NCBI GenBank assembly: GCA_014653665.1
Contig: JACWEE010000007.1
Location: forward strand, 1-38,760
Reading direction: 5' to 3'
DNA length: 38,760 bases
Source of the DNA: Pelagibacterales bacterium SAG-MED34
GTDB lineage: Bacteria; Pseudomonadota; Alphaproteobacteria; Pelagibacterales; Pelagibacteraceae
A program made the translations under genes and the position numbers. Positions 1 to 8,688 of the stretch are shown here, piece after piece (within the stretch, counting starts at the first letter, position 1; each line of letters starts with the position of its first letter). A model generated the notes under the pieces. It made no database searches, had not been told where the DNA came from, and saw only the letters and a list, made by a program, of their open reading frames with translations.

Positions 1-1
1 A

Positions 2-703
2 TTAGAGATGGGTGGAAAAAGTCCATTTATAGTTTTAGAGGATGCTAAAATTACAGATGATTTAATTGATAATGCTATGAATTCTGCATTTTGGAATGGT
101 GGACAAAACTGCTCAGCAAATATGAGACAGATAGTTCATAAAAAAGTTAAAGATGAATTTTTAGACAAAGTTATTAAAAAAGTTAAAAAGCTAAAAGTAG
201 GAGATCCATTAGATTTAAAATCAAATATGGGATCTATGATTTCAAAAGGACATTTGCAAACTGTTGATGGATATATCCAAAAAGGTATAGATGAGGGAGC
301 AAAACTTTTAACCGGAGGAGTTTCAAATAATAAGCAAAAAGGTTTTTATGCAAAGCCAACCTTATTTGATGGATTAAAAGAAAATATGACCATTGCTCAA
401 GAGGAAATATTTGGACCAGTGCTTGGTGTTTTAACTGTTAAAAATGATGAAGATGCTTTGAAAGTTGCTAGTAATTCGAAGTATGGATTACACGCTAGTG
501 TTTTTACTCAAGATATTAATAGAGCATTTCATTTAGCAAAAAGTTTGCCTTGTGGAACTGTGTCAGTAAACACTTTCTCTGAAGGAGATATTAAAACTCC
601 ATTTGGGGGTTATAAGCAATCAGGCTCACTAAGTAGAGATCAAGGCACTGAGGCTCTAAATTCATTTCTTCAAACTAAAACAATTTGGATAAGTCATAAT
701 TAA
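2..703 (+). CDS. Aldehyde dehydrogenase, 3' part (gene starts before the window)
   Basis: C-terminal half of an NAD(P)-dependent aldehyde dehydrogenase, which oxidises an aldehyde to its acid. The open frame runs off the left edge: the first in-window codons read L-E-M-G-G-K, the ALDH motif with the general-base Glu, so the ATG at 8 is internal. The catalytic Cys lies in GGQNCSA (TGC at 110-112). Further family marks are AQEEIFGPVL and PFGGYKQSG. The look is that of the broad gamma-glutamyl-aminobutyraldehyde or betaine aldehyde group, but the substrate cannot be read from this half. The stop at 701-703 lies three bases before the next ATG, so it is co-transcribed with an epoxide hydrolase and an Ldh_2 dehydrogenase, which suggests a short oxidation pathway. 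Confidence 0.93.
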   Translation, partial: LEMGGKSPFIVLEDAKITDDLIDNAMNSAFWNGGQNCSANMRQIVHKKVKDEFLDKVIKKVKKLKVGDPLDLKSNMGSMISKGHLQTVDGYIQKGIDEGAKLLTGGVSNNKQKGFYAKPTLFDGLKENMTIAQEEIFGPVLGVLTVKNDEDALKVASNSKYGLHASVFTQDINRAFHLAKSLPCGTVSVNTFSEGDIKTPFGGYKQSGSLSRDQGTEALNSFLQTKTIWISHN

Positions 704-706
704 TTG

Positions 707-1858
707 ATGATCAAAAAATACAAAATAAGTGTGCCTAAAAGCACGCTTAACGAAATTTATAAAAAAGTAAGAAACTTTCCTTGGAGTGCTGCTCAAAATA
801 TGAATGGTTGGGAGTATGGAACCAATTTGAACTATCTTAAGAACATATCTAAATACTGGATTACAAAGTATAATTGGAAAAAATTTGAAAACAAAATCAA
901 TTCATTTAAAAATTATAAAACTAAAGTTGAAGATATAAACTTACATTTTATTTTTGAGAAAAGTAAAAATCCTAATTCTAAACAATTATTACTTTTACAT
1001 GGATGGCCAGGAAGCATAACTGAATTTTTAGATATCATTCCAAGACTTGCTCACCCAGAAAAATTTGGAGGAAAAATTGAAGACGGATTTGATATAATTG
1101 TTCCCTCTTTACCAGGATTTGGATTTTCGTCGCAAATCAAAAAAGCTTTAGGTCCAAGAAAAATAGGAAAAATATTAAATAAATTTATGGTTAAAAACTT
1201 AGGCTATAAAAATTATTTCGTACAAGGTGGCGATTGGGGAGCAACTATTGCCGGATGGATTGGTCTTGATAGCTCAAAGAATTGTAAAGGAATACATATT
1301 AATTGCTTACCCCTTAGACATCCAAAAGGAACAAAAAATATAAAAGAGAAAAAATGGGAAAAAAAATTTAACTTTGATCAAATTATGCAGGAGGGATATA
1401 GAACTCAACAAGCTACTAAACCTCAAACCTTATCTTATGCAATGATAGATAGTCCTGTAGGAACAGCAGCATGGATTTTGGAAAAATTTCATGGTTGGTC
1501 AGATTTAAAAATAGGTAAGATTGAAAAAACATTTTCAAAAGATGAACTATTATCAAATATAATGATTTATATAATAACTAAAAGTTTTAATACTGCTAGT
1601 TGGATATATTTTGGAAGAAGAAAAGAAGGTGGCAGATCATTTCCAAAAAATTTTAAAAAAATAAAAGTTCCTACTGCAATAGCAATTTTTCCAAAAGAAA
1701 TGCTAGAATGGCCTCCTAAATCATACGTAAGTAGAATTTTTAATATAAAAAGGTGGAGGAAATTTCCAAACGGTGGTCATTTTGCAGCTTTGGAAGAACC
1801 AGATATTCTAGTGAGTGATATACTTTCATTTTTTAATAAGGATTTAAAAAATATTTAA
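707..1858 (+). CDS. Epoxide hydrolase, microsomal (EHN) type
   Basis: Alpha/beta-hydrolase that opens epoxides to diols through an Asp nucleophile. The first ~90 residues match the EHN N-terminal lid domain. The hydrolase core has HGWPGS at residue 98 (oxyanion hole), the nucleophile D176 in GGDWGAT, and the catalytic His H358 in GGHFAALEEP. At 383 aa it has normal family length and no signal peptide. A TTG at 704 could extend it by one codon, but the ATG at 707 is the more natural start; no clear Shine-Dalgarno is visible. It follows the ALDH by three bases and overlaps the next gene by one base (TAATG), so all three are probably one transcript. The substrate is unknown; some EHN proteins act on other esters. 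Confidence 0.9.
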   Translation: MIKKYKISVPKSTLNEIYKKVRNFPWSAAQNMNGWEYGTNLNYLKNISKYWITKYNWKKFENKINSFKNYKTKVEDINLHFIFEKSKNPNSKQLLLLHGWPGSITEFLDIIPRLAHPEKFGGKIEDGFDIIVPSLPGFGFSSQIKKALGPRKIGKILNKFMVKNLGYKNYFVQGGDWGATIAGWIGLDSSKNCKGIHINCLPLRHPKGTKNIKEKKWEKKFNFDQIMQEGYRTQQATKPQTLSYAMIDSPVGTAAWILEKFHGWSDLKIGKIEKTFSKDELLSNIMIYIITKSFNTASWIYFGRRKEGGRSFPKNFKKIKVPTAIAIFPKEMLEWPPKSYVSRIFNIKRWRKFPNGGHFAALEEPDILVSDILSFFNKDLKNI

Positions 1859-2862
1859 TGGAAAAAAATAAACTTAAAAAAATCATAGTTGAAATATTTA
1901 GAAAACATAAACTCTCGATAAATCACTCAAAAATATGTGCTGATGCAATAATCAATGCTGAATTAGTTGGTGCCCCTACGCATGGATTATCAAGGCTAAA
2001 AATGTATTGTGACCGTATAAATCATAAATTAATTAACCCTAAACCTAAAATAAAAATAAAAAAAATTTCTCAATCTGTGGCACACATAAATGCAGATGAT
2101 AGCATTGGATTTGTCGCTGCAGATTCAGCTATTAAAAAAGCCATAAAAAATGCAAAAAAAACAGGAATAGGACTTGTGGCAGTTAAAAACAGTGGCCATT
2201 ACGGCATGTCAGGATATTACGCTGAACAAGCTGTAAAAAAAAATATGATCGCCTTAGTATTTACTAATGCACCCCCTGCTATAGCCCCACATGGAGCTAT
2301 AAAATCCTTATTTGGTACAAACCCAATCTGCTTTGGATCGCCAACAGGTTCTAAAGTTCCATTTATATTAGATACATCTGTCTCAATGATTAATAGAGGA
2401 AAAATAAGAGTTGCATCAAGATCTAATTCAAAAATACCTGATGGTGTTGCTTTGGATAAATTTGGTGATCCAACAACAGATGCAAAAAAAGCGCTTGAAG
2501 GTGTTCAACTTCCTATAGCAGGATTTAGAGGATCAGGACTTGCATGGATGGTCGATATATTAAGTGGCGTTTACACAGGAGGTAATCATGGTGGGAAAGT
2601 GAAAGATCCTTTTGATGATTTTTCTGGCCCACAAAATATTGGTCATTTATTTATTGTGATGAAAGCAAACTTATTTCAATCTAATTACAAAAAAAGAATA
2701 AAAGAAAACATAAAAAGAATTAAAAAACTTCCTAAATTAAAAGGACTTAAAGAAATATTATATCCAGGAGAAAACAAGTTAAGAAGATTTAAAAAAAATT
2801 ATAAATCTGAGATTAAAATTCCAGATAATATAATGGAGGATATTCGTATTCTATTGAAATAG
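1858..2862 (+). CDS. Ldh_2-family malate/L-lactate/sulfolactate-type dehydrogenase
   Basis: NAD(P)-dependent 2-hydroxyacid dehydrogenase of the Ldh_2 family (type members: malate YbiC/AllD-like, ureidoglycolate and (R)-sulfolactate dehydrogenase ComC/SlcC). Family signatures are HGLSRL near residue 42, SGHYGMSGYYAEQ with H114 as likely catalytic base, GTNPICFG, and the C-terminal stretch with ALDKFGDPTTD and the GFRGSGLAWMVDILSG region. At 334 aa it is full length. The ATG overlaps the preceding stop by one base, indicating translational coupling. The exact hydroxyacid is not determinable. A sulfolactate role would fit the HpsN-like enzyme at 6473 but is only inference. Confidence 0.9.
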   Translation: MEKNKLKKIIVEIFRKHKLSINHSKICADAIINAELVGAPTHGLSRLKMYCDRINHKLINPKPKIKIKKISQSVAHINADDSIGFVAADSAIKKAIKNAKKTGIGLVAVKNSGHYGMSGYYAEQAVKKNMIALVFTNAPPAIAPHGAIKSLFGTNPICFGSPTGSKVPFILDTSVSMINRGKIRVASRSNSKIPDGVALDKFGDPTTDAKKALEGVQLPIAGFRGSGLAWMVDILSGVYTGGNHGGKVKDPFDDFSGPQNIGHLFIVMKANLFQSNYKKRIKENIKRIKKLPKLKGLKEILYPGENKLRRFKKNYKSEIKIPDNIMEDIRILLK

Positions 2863-2871
2863 ATTAAATTA

Positions 2872-3207
2872 TTAACCAGCGCGACCTAGATAATTTACCA
2901 TTATAACCCCAGTTACAATTAAGCAAATACCAATTAACCCATAAACATTAGGGACTTGGTTGTATTTTAAAATACCAAATAGTACTACACCAGCAACTGT
3001 AAGCCCGCTGTAAGTTGAGTAGCTAAAAGCTACAGGTATCACTGACATTGCTTTAGCCAAAGAAAACATTGTAACACTCATTAAAAGTAAACAAGCAATG
3101 GTTGGTGTCAGTTTTGTAAAACCATCTGAAATTTTTGCAAAACTGTTTGCAGCTATGCCTGTTGTAATACCTAAAGCTAAAATTAAATATCCTGCAAATG
3201 GTTTCAT
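2872..3207 (-). CDS. SMR-like four-helix membrane protein lacking the Glu14 proton/drug residue
   Basis: 111 aa, four hydrophobic helices. It aligns with EmrE-type small multidrug resistance proteins through SDGFTKL (EmrE SEGFTRL), the IPVAFSYSTYSG segment and a C-terminal IGICLIVTGVIMVN helix. Counting back from GFT, the position of EmrE Glu14, which binds substrate and protons, is Gly here (ITTGIAANSF), and the EmrE Trp63 position is Tyr. Classical drug/proton antiport is therefore unlikely and the function is open. It converges on the Ldh_2 gene with a 9-bp gap. A relative with the same change lies at 33730-34065. The family assignment is secure; the function is not. Confidence 0.8.
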   Translation of the reverse strand: MKPFAGYLILALGITTGIAANSFAKISDGFTKLTPTIACLLLMSVTMFSLAKAMSVIPVAFSYSTYSGLTVAGVVLFGILKYNQVPNVYGLIGICLIVTGVIMVNYLGRAG

Positions 3208-3300
3208 ATCGTTATTATTTACTAATTATCATTTATTACAATAACTGATAATCGTTGAGTATAACTAAATTTTTTGATTGTTTTTTTAATTTTAATAAAC

Positions 3301-3513
3301 TTAACTGGAAACAAGGTATCCAACAGTTCCTAATCCAATAAAAAATGATACAAGTATGGCTTTATTCTTAAAATTTTCTTTTTTTTCTTGCTTTCTGATT
3401 TTAGACTTTAGAGCATCTATATTTACTTTTTGAGGGGTATCAATAATATTGTCACCTGTTAATTGAGAAGAAATTTCAATATTAGATGCTCTATTTTGTA
3501 TATTGTAACTCAT
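3301..3513 (-). CDS. Small protein with C-terminal membrane anchor, function unknown
   Basis: 70 aa from the ATG at 3513. A TTG at 3534 would add seven residues but has no better ribosome site. The N-terminal ~35 residues are polar, a lysine/glutamate-rich stretch (KSKIRKQEKKENFKNK) follows, and the last ~18 residues form one hydrophobic helix ending near the C-terminus. The layout suggests a tail-anchored inner-membrane protein with the charged part in the cytoplasm. I recognise no domain. It stands alone between the SMR-like gene and the divergently transcribed regulator at 3650. Confidence 0.6.
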   Translation of the reverse strand: MSYNIQNRASNIEISSQLTGDNIIDTPQKVNIDALKSKIRKQEKKENFKNKAILVSFFIGLGTVGYLVSS

Positions 3514-3557
3514 ATGATGTTCATTTAAACACAAAAAAAAATTTACACTATTTTGTA

Positions 3558-3636
3558 AGTCACCAAAATGAGCAATTTTATTTTTCCAAGTGACCGAAAT
3601 GGGTTATTCAAATTTTATTTAATGTCCAAAATGGGG
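3558..3636. repeat. Three ~15-bp direct repeats upstream of the regulator
   Basis: Imperfect copies AGTCACCAAAATGAG (3558-3572), AGTGACCGAAATGGG (3589-3603) and ATGTCCAAAATGGGG (3622-3636) are spaced 31 and 33 bases apart, close to three helical turns. A degenerate fourth copy (AGTTTAAAATGGGT, 3642-3655) overlaps the regulator's start codon. They occupy the intergenic region between the small membrane protein and the winged-helix gene. This is the arrangement expected of a multi-site operator read by the adjacent regulator, which is inference. Confidence 0.6.
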
Positions 3637-3649
3637 TGAAAAGTTTAAA

Positions 3650-4615
3650 ATGGGTTTGCGGAAAATGATTACAAACTCTTCACAAATAAATGAAAATAAA
3701 ATTCACAAAATTATTGTAGAAAATTTTGATGAAATTGCACCCATTTACTACAAGTTATTATCTGAATGGGCAAATTCATCCTATAACAAGTTTCAAGACA
3801 TAGAAAAGTATTTGATAATTCTTTATCTAATAAACAAAGATTTTGATTATTATATAAAAAATGAACTTGTTGAAAGTTATGATACTTTTTTTTTATATGA
3901 TAAATCTTTAGAATTAGACAGAATAAATATCATTGAAATATCAAAAAATTTAAACATTCCAAAAGAAAGTACGCGTAGAAAAATTCTTCGCCTAGAAGAA
4001 TTTGGTGTTATAAAAAAAATTGGCAAAAAAATTTATATAGACAGATCAGCTTTCAAGTTAGTGCAACCAAAAAATACTCTTCAAAATTTAAGCGCGTTAT
4101 TATCAAAAATTGCAGAATTATGTGAAAAAAATAACCTTATCAATCAATCGAAGCAATTTGATGAAATCTCAAATGAAATTAAAAATAATTTTACATATTG
4201 TTGGTATTATTTTTTTGAATTTATTTTTATTTTTACAAATAGATGGAAAAAGCAAGTAGGTGATCTTGAAATATTTTCTGTAGGGATGGTTATAATGTGG
4301 CATTCTCTTGTTACAAAATCTTATCAAGCAAATGGATGGAATTTTTCAAAGTGGAAAAAGATTAAAATTAAAGTTCCTGAAACAGGTGTTAATACAATGT
4401 CAATTTCAGAAATAACTAATATTCCCAGACCCACAGTTGTTAGAAAATTAAATTATTTGTTAAAAAATAAATACATAAGTGTTAATAAAAAAAAGCTGTT
4501 TAACGTAAACATGCAGGATAAAACCTTAACTGATACTATTAAGCTACAAGAAAAAAATGTTGTCTCACTTGCTTATTTAGTCTTTAAGATATTTAACCAA
4601 ATAAATATTAAGTAG
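3650..4615 (+). CDS. Putative transcription regulator with two winged-helix segments
   Basis: 321 aa cytoplasmic protein. Two separate helix-turn-helix signatures are visible: ISKNLNIPKESTRRKILRL followed by EEFGVIKKIGKKIYI (about residues 100-138), and ISEITNIPRPTVVRKLNYL followed by a wing (about residues 252-285). Both have the MarR/GntR-like pattern of recognition helix plus basic wing. The region between them is aromatic-rich and not recognised. The start is ATG 3650 or ATG 3665, and neither has a clear Shine-Dalgarno. Direct repeats immediately upstream suggest autoregulation. The 3' end overlaps the convergent symporter gene by eight bases. The target genes are unknown. Confidence 0.72.
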   Translation: MGLRKMITNSSQINENKIHKIIVENFDEIAPIYYKLLSEWANSSYNKFQDIEKYLIILYLINKDFDYYIKNELVESYDTFFLYDKSLELDRINIIEISKNLNIPKESTRRKILRLEEFGVIKKIGKKIYIDRSAFKLVQPKNTLQNLSALLSKIAELCEKNNLINQSKQFDEISNEIKNNFTYCWYYFFEFIFIFTNRWKKQVGDLEIFSVGMVIMWHSLVTKSYQANGWNFSKWKKIKIKVPETGVNTMSISEITNIPRPTVVRKLNYLLKNKYISVNKKKLFNVNMQDKTLTDTIKLQEKNVVSLAYLVFKIFNQINIK

Positions 4616-5456
4616 ATCTTCGAAGGATGAAAATTAAAATAAAACCTGTTAGATACATTATAAGAGCGTATGCAGCTGTAGGAATGATATAGGTAATATC
4701 ACTAAATATTTGTGTAGCCACAAATATTGCTAACGTTCCATTTTGAAGACCGCATTCAATAGAAATACACTTTCTTTGCTTTACGCCAGATGCAAACATC
4801 TTCGCGATATAATATGATAGCACTATCATAACAACATTAAGAGTTAGAGCGGCTATACCTGCTTGTTTAAAATAATTTAAAATATTATATTTTTCTTCAA
4901 CTAAAATCGCAGCAAAAACAATAAGAAATAAAATTATTGTAATTTTCTCAATTATTCTAATATTTGAAGTGACAAAATTTACTGCAAATTTCCTGATAAT
5001 CATTCCTAAGATTACAGGAACTGTAACTACTAAAGCCATTTTTAATGCAATGCCTGTCATGGTAAGATTAGAAGATATTCCAGTAGCCCCTAATAAATCT
5101 GCAGATTTAAAAATAATAAAAGGCACAGTAAGAATACTGATGAGACTTATAATGGCTGTTAACGATATAGATAAAGCAACATCTCCATTCGCAAATTTTG
5201 TCATAACATTAGTAGTCACGCCTCCAGGTGCAGCAGCGATAATCATAATACCTAAAGCAATTTCAATAGGTAAATCCATTATTAATACGATGATGTATGC
5301 AACTACTGGCAATAATATTAATTGGCAAATAAAACCAACTATAAAATCCTTTGGATTGTTAAGCACTCTTAAAAAATCACGGCCAGTTAATCCTAGTCCT
5401 AGACCTAGCATTATAAGAGCCAGTGAGATTGGAGCTATTTTTGTAACTATTTCCAC
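4608..5456 (-). CDS. BASS-family sodium:organic anion symporter
   Basis: 282 aa, about nine to ten membrane helices, inner membrane. It matches the bile acid:sodium symporter family (SBF): the APGGVTTNVMTKFANGDVAL segment around the first helix crossover, and ECGLQNGTLA with E234 and Q238, the sodium-binding Glu/Gln of the second crossover. Start is GTG at 5456, preceded by TAAGG about eight bases upstream, which favours this non-ATG start. It is divergent from the phosphate acyltransferase with only 62 bp between them, so the two probably share a control region. Bacterial members carry various carboxylates and keto acids; the substrate here is unknown. Confidence 0.92.
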   Translation of the reverse strand: MEIVTKIAPISLALIMLGLGLGLTGRDFLRVLNNPKDFIVGFICQLILLPVVAYIIVLIMDLPIEIALGIMIIAAAPGGVTTNVMTKFANGDVALSISLTAIISLISILTVPFIIFKSADLLGATGISSNLTMTGIALKMALVVTVPVILGMIIRKFAVNFVTSNIRIIEKITIILFLIVFAAILVEEKYNILNYFKQAGIAALTLNVVMIVLSYYIAKMFASGVKQRKCISIECGLQNGTLAIFVATQIFSDITYIIPTAAYALIMYLTGFILIFILRRST

Positions 5457-5518
5457 TATTTAACCTTACATTATAAATTGTATATTAGTTTAAATATTTA
5501 TTTAGTATATATAATCCA

Positions 5519-6430
5519 ATGCTTTCAGATAAATCGACAGTTTGTCCCATAAACTTGCTTGATATTGCAAACAATAAAAGAGGAGCAAAAGCTGCAATTG
5601 TAAATGCAGGAAAAAAACTTCCAATGTTAGCCATTATGGATTCGGTTAAAGAAAAATTAATCACACCTGTTTTAATAGGTGATGAAATTGAAATTAAAAA
5701 AACGGCTGAGGATTTAAAATTTGATATATCAGATTTTGAAATCATCAATGAACCAGTTGAAAATAATACAGCAAAAGTTGCTGCAAAACTTGCTGGGGAT
5801 GGGAAAGTTAAAATAATTGTAAAAGGCCATATTCATACTGACATCTTGATGAAAGAAGTTTTATTACGAAAATATAATTTAATTGGAAAAAAAAGATTGA
5901 GTCACATTTGGCATATGACTTTAGATAAAGAAGATAAACCATTAATAATAACTGATGGAGCCCTCAATGTTAATCCAAATGTTAAAACAAAAATGCATAT
6001 TCTTAAAAATGTAGTTGATTTTTGTCATAGAATTAAAATATCCAAACCAAAAGTCTCTATTCTTTCTGCAACAGAGGAGGTTTTAGATAGCATGCAAAGT
6101 TCACTGGATGCTAAAGAAATATGTGATTTAGCTGAGCAGGAGAATTTAAATGCAGATATATTTGGACCTCTTGCATTTGATAATAGTGTGTCAAAAAAAT
6201 CAGCAGAGATAAAAGGTATAAAAAATATAGTTGCAGGAGATGCTGACGTATTATTAGTTCCAAATGTTGAAACAGGAAACGCCCTGGTTAAAATGATGAT
6301 TTATTTTATGGGTGCATGTGCGGCAGGGGTGGTTATAGGAGGAAAAGTTCCAGTGGTAATTACTAGTAGATCAGATGATGCGACAGCAAGGCTAGCCTCT
6401 ATTGCAGCAGCTGTGGTAGCTTTGGATTAA
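5519..6430 (+). CDS. Phosphate acetyl/butyryltransferase family (PTA_PTB)
   Basis: 303 aa enzyme that exchanges phosphate and CoA on an acyl group (acyl-P + CoA to acyl-CoA + Pi). Family features: KIIVKGHIHTDILMK (cf. PTB KGLVDTS), ITDGALNVNPNVKTK, ADVLLVPNVETGNALVK, and the C-terminal ITSRSDDATARLASIA. There is no MaoC or enoyl-CoA hydratase domain. It precedes the HDH-family dehydrogenase by 42 bp on the same strand. In sulfonate catabolism a phosphotransacetylase works after sulfoacetaldehyde acetyltransferase, so the pairing is suggestive, but no xsc gene is in the window. Acyl preference (acetyl or butyryl) cannot be decided. Confidence 0.88.
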   Translation: MLSDKSTVCPINLLDIANNKRGAKAAIVNAGKKLPMLAIMDSVKEKLITPVLIGDEIEIKKTAEDLKFDISDFEIINEPVENNTAKVAAKLAGDGKVKIIVKGHIHTDILMKEVLLRKYNLIGKKRLSHIWHMTLDKEDKPLIITDGALNVNPNVKTKMHILKNVVDFCHRIKISKPKVSILSATEEVLDSMQSSLDAKEICDLAEQENLNADIFGPLAFDNSVSKKSAEIKGIKNIVAGDADVLLVPNVETGNALVKMMIYFMGACAAGVVIGGKVPVVITSRSDDATARLASIAAAVVALD

Positions 6431-6472
6431 ATGAATATTGAAAAAAAATAATAATTAAATTAGGATTTAAAC

Positions 6473-7759
6473 ATGGCAATAAATTATTTAAAGAAATCAC
6501 CAAAAACATCCTCTACTGATGATACAAAAACTAGAGAGATTGTAGAAAATATTCTTAAAGATATAGAAAAAACAAAAGAAGAAGGATGTATCGAATTATC
6601 AAAAAAATTTGATAAATACGAAGGAGAAGTAGTAGTTACACGAGAAAAAATTGAACAAATTAAAAAAAACTTAGATCCTAAAACCAAAGATGATATTCAA
6701 TTTTCCCATGAGAGAGTAAGAAAGTTTGCTGAAGCACAATTAAAAAATTATGGGCAAGATTTTGAAGTTGAACTTTCAGATGGATTGTTTGCTGGACAAA
6801 AATTAATTCCTGTTAATACAGCAGGATGTTATGTCCCTGCCGGAAGATATGCTCATATAGCATCAGCTGTAATGAGTGTAACAACGGCAAAAGTTGCAGG
6901 CGTTAAAAATATTATTGTTTGCAGTTCGCCAAAACCTGGAGTGGGAGTTCATCCAGCTATTGTTTATACTGCTGACTTATGTGGAGCAGATGTAATAATG
7001 AATTTAGGTGGAGTTCAAGCTATTGCTGCAATGACTTATGGTCTTTTTGGTAATGCTCCCGCAGATATGCTTGTTGGTCCTGGAAATCAATTTGTTGCTG
7101 AGTCTAAAAGAATATTATTTGGAAAAGTAGGTATAGATTTATTTGCTGGTCCTACAGAAATTGCCGTCATAGCAGACGAAACAGCTGACCCAGAATTAGT
7201 TGCTTTTGATTTAGTTGGGCAAGCAGAGCATGGTTACAACTCTCCTGCTTGGTTATTTACAACTAGTAAGTCATTAGCTGAATACGTTATGAAAAGAGTT
7301 CCAGAATTAATAGCAGACTTACCAGACTTGCCACGAGAAAACTCTGGTGCAGCTTGGAGAGATTATGGAGAAGTTATTTTGTGCGATACGGATGAAGAAA
7401 TGGCAAAAATTAGTGATGAATATGCACCTGAGCATTTAGAGATACAAACTAAAAACCTTCAATGGTTTCATGATCGATTAAAAAATTATGGATCATTATT
7501 TATAGGAGAAGAAACTACGGTTGCTTATGGAGATAAATGTTCTGGAACAAACCATATTTTACCAACAAAAGGTGCAGGAAAATATACAGGCGGTTTATTT
7601 GTTGGAAAATTTATAAAAACTTTAAGTTTCCAAAGAATGACTAAGGAGTCTACTAAAGAAGTAGGTGCAGCATGTGCAAGAATTTCAAGGTATGAAGGTA
7701 TGGAGGCTCATGCTCGAACTGGAGATGTAAGACTTAGAAAATATGGATTTTCGAATTAG
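6473..7759 (+). CDS. Histidinol-dehydrogenase-family enzyme, probably sulfopropanediol 3-dehydrogenase-like (HpsN)
   Basis: 428 aa zinc- and NAD-dependent alcohol dehydrogenase of the HisD fold. Zinc ligand positions are kept: Q250 and H253 (GQAEHG), D354 (YGDKCSG) and H413 (EAHARTG). The base/acid pair is E320-H321 (YAPEHLEI), and H361 lies in TNHILPT. The C-terminus with AHARTGDVRLRKYGF and the absence of any his genes nearby point away from histidine synthesis and toward the HpsN branch, which oxidises 2,3-dihydroxypropane-1-sulfonate to sulfolactate. That subfamily call is from memory of the family and needs a tree. It sits 42 bp after a phosphate acyltransferase and overlaps the convergent EamA gene by four bases. 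Confidence 0.85.
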   Translation: MAINYLKKSPKTSSTDDTKTREIVENILKDIEKTKEEGCIELSKKFDKYEGEVVVTREKIEQIKKNLDPKTKDDIQFSHERVRKFAEAQLKNYGQDFEVELSDGLFAGQKLIPVNTAGCYVPAGRYAHIASAVMSVTTAKVAGVKNIIVCSSPKPGVGVHPAIVYTADLCGADVIMNLGGVQAIAAMTYGLFGNAPADMLVGPGNQFVAESKRILFGKVGIDLFAGPTEIAVIADETADPELVAFDLVGQAEHGYNSPAWLFTTSKSLAEYVMKRVPELIADLPDLPRENSGAAWRDYGEVILCDTDEEMAKISDEYAPEHLEIQTKNLQWFHDRLKNYGSLFIGEETTVAYGDKCSGTNHILPTKGAGKYTGGLFVGKFIKTLSFQRMTKESTKEVGAACARISRYEGMEAHARTGDVRLRKYGFSN

Positions 7760-8661
7760 TTTTGAACTCTAGAAAGTAATAAAATACTAACTCCAATTAC
7801 AAAAACAAAAATACCTAGAATTTCTGTTAACTTTATTTTTTCTTTAAATAAATATTTTGAGGAAAAATAACTAAATAATAATTCGATTTGACCAACTGCT
7901 CTTACAAAAGAAGCTTGGATTAGAGTAAATGCATAAAACCATGATAGTGAGGCAAAAAATCCTCCAATACCAATTAACATACAATCATATCTATCATTAT
8001 ATAATTTTCTAAATTCTTTTTTTTCAAAGACTAAAAGATATAAAGTTAAAATAATTGTTGGAATTAATAATCCAAAAAGTAAGGTTGATATTACTTTTTC
8101 AAAATTAGAGTCAAAATTTTCTAAAGATAAGGCAGCAGATCTAAAATAAACTATACTCAAAGCTAAAAATAAACCTGATACCAAACCTATTAATGTAGTT
8201 TTTGAAAATATATTATATAAAAAATATTTTAAGTCTTTAATTGATAGAATTATTACACCCAAAGTTGATATTAAAATTCCACTAATTCCTAACTTACTCA
8301 ATTTTTCATTTAATATTAGATATTCAAATATAGCTACTTGAACGACTTCTGTTTTACTTAGCGAGGTTCCAACAACAAAATTTGAAAACTTAAATAAGTA
8401 CAATAATACAAAAGTAAATATTACTTGAAAAATTGATGCTAGAGTTACATTTATTAAAAAACCTGGTTGATTAAGTATTTCATTAATTACAGAAACTTCT
8501 CTGAAATATATAAAAAACAATACTAACGCTAAAGGTAAAGCAAAAGAAAACCTTACGTAAGTTGAAGCTATTGTTGAAACATCTTTATTTATTTTTTTTT
8601 GAAATGAAGACCTTAAATTCTGAAAAAAAGCAGCAATTACTGTAACAACTATCCAATTCAT
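7756..8661 (-). CDS. EamA/DMT-superfamily transporter
   Basis: 301 aa with about ten hydrophobic helices arranged as two repeats of five, the layout of EamA (RhaT/YdcZ-like) metabolite carriers. The second half contains GIGGFFASLSWFYAFTLI followed by the typical polar segment and the final helix GIFVFVIGVSILLLS. Inner membrane. The ATG at 8661 lies 27 bp downstream of the ABC ATPase start-to-stop series on the same strand, so it may be the distal gene of that arm. The substrate is unknown; members export amino acids or other small metabolites. Confidence 0.85.
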   Translation of the reverse strand: MNWIVVTVIAAFFQNLRSSFQKKINKDVSTIASTYVRFSFALPLALVLFFIYFREVSVINEILNQPGFLINVTLASIFQVIFTFVLLYLFKFSNFVVGTSLSKTEVVQVAIFEYLILNEKLSKLGISGILISTLGVIILSIKDLKYFLYNIFSKTTLIGLVSGLFLALSIVYFRSAALSLENFDSNFEKVISTLLFGLLIPTIILTLYLLVFEKKEFRKLYNDRYDCMLIGIGGFFASLSWFYAFTLIQASFVRAVGQIELLFSYFSSKYLFKEKIKLTEILGIFVFVIGVSILLLSRVQN

Positions 8662-8688
8662 AACAAATTATAAGTAATAAAAGAAAAT

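Noticed and set aside
3225-3252. Inverted repeat ATTATCA/TGATAAT between the SMR-like gene and the small membrane protein
   Set aside because: Seven-bp A/T-rich arms with a 14-base loop are expected by chance at this base composition.
4969-5463. 164-aa open frame on the plus strand
   Set aside because: It is antisense to the BASS symporter, which has conserved family motifs; the frame has no recognisable protein character.
6473-7759. Reading this gene as hisD of histidine biosynthesis
   Set aside because: No his genes adjoin it, and the C-terminal sequence fits the sulfopropanediol dehydrogenase branch better; retained as a family-level call only.
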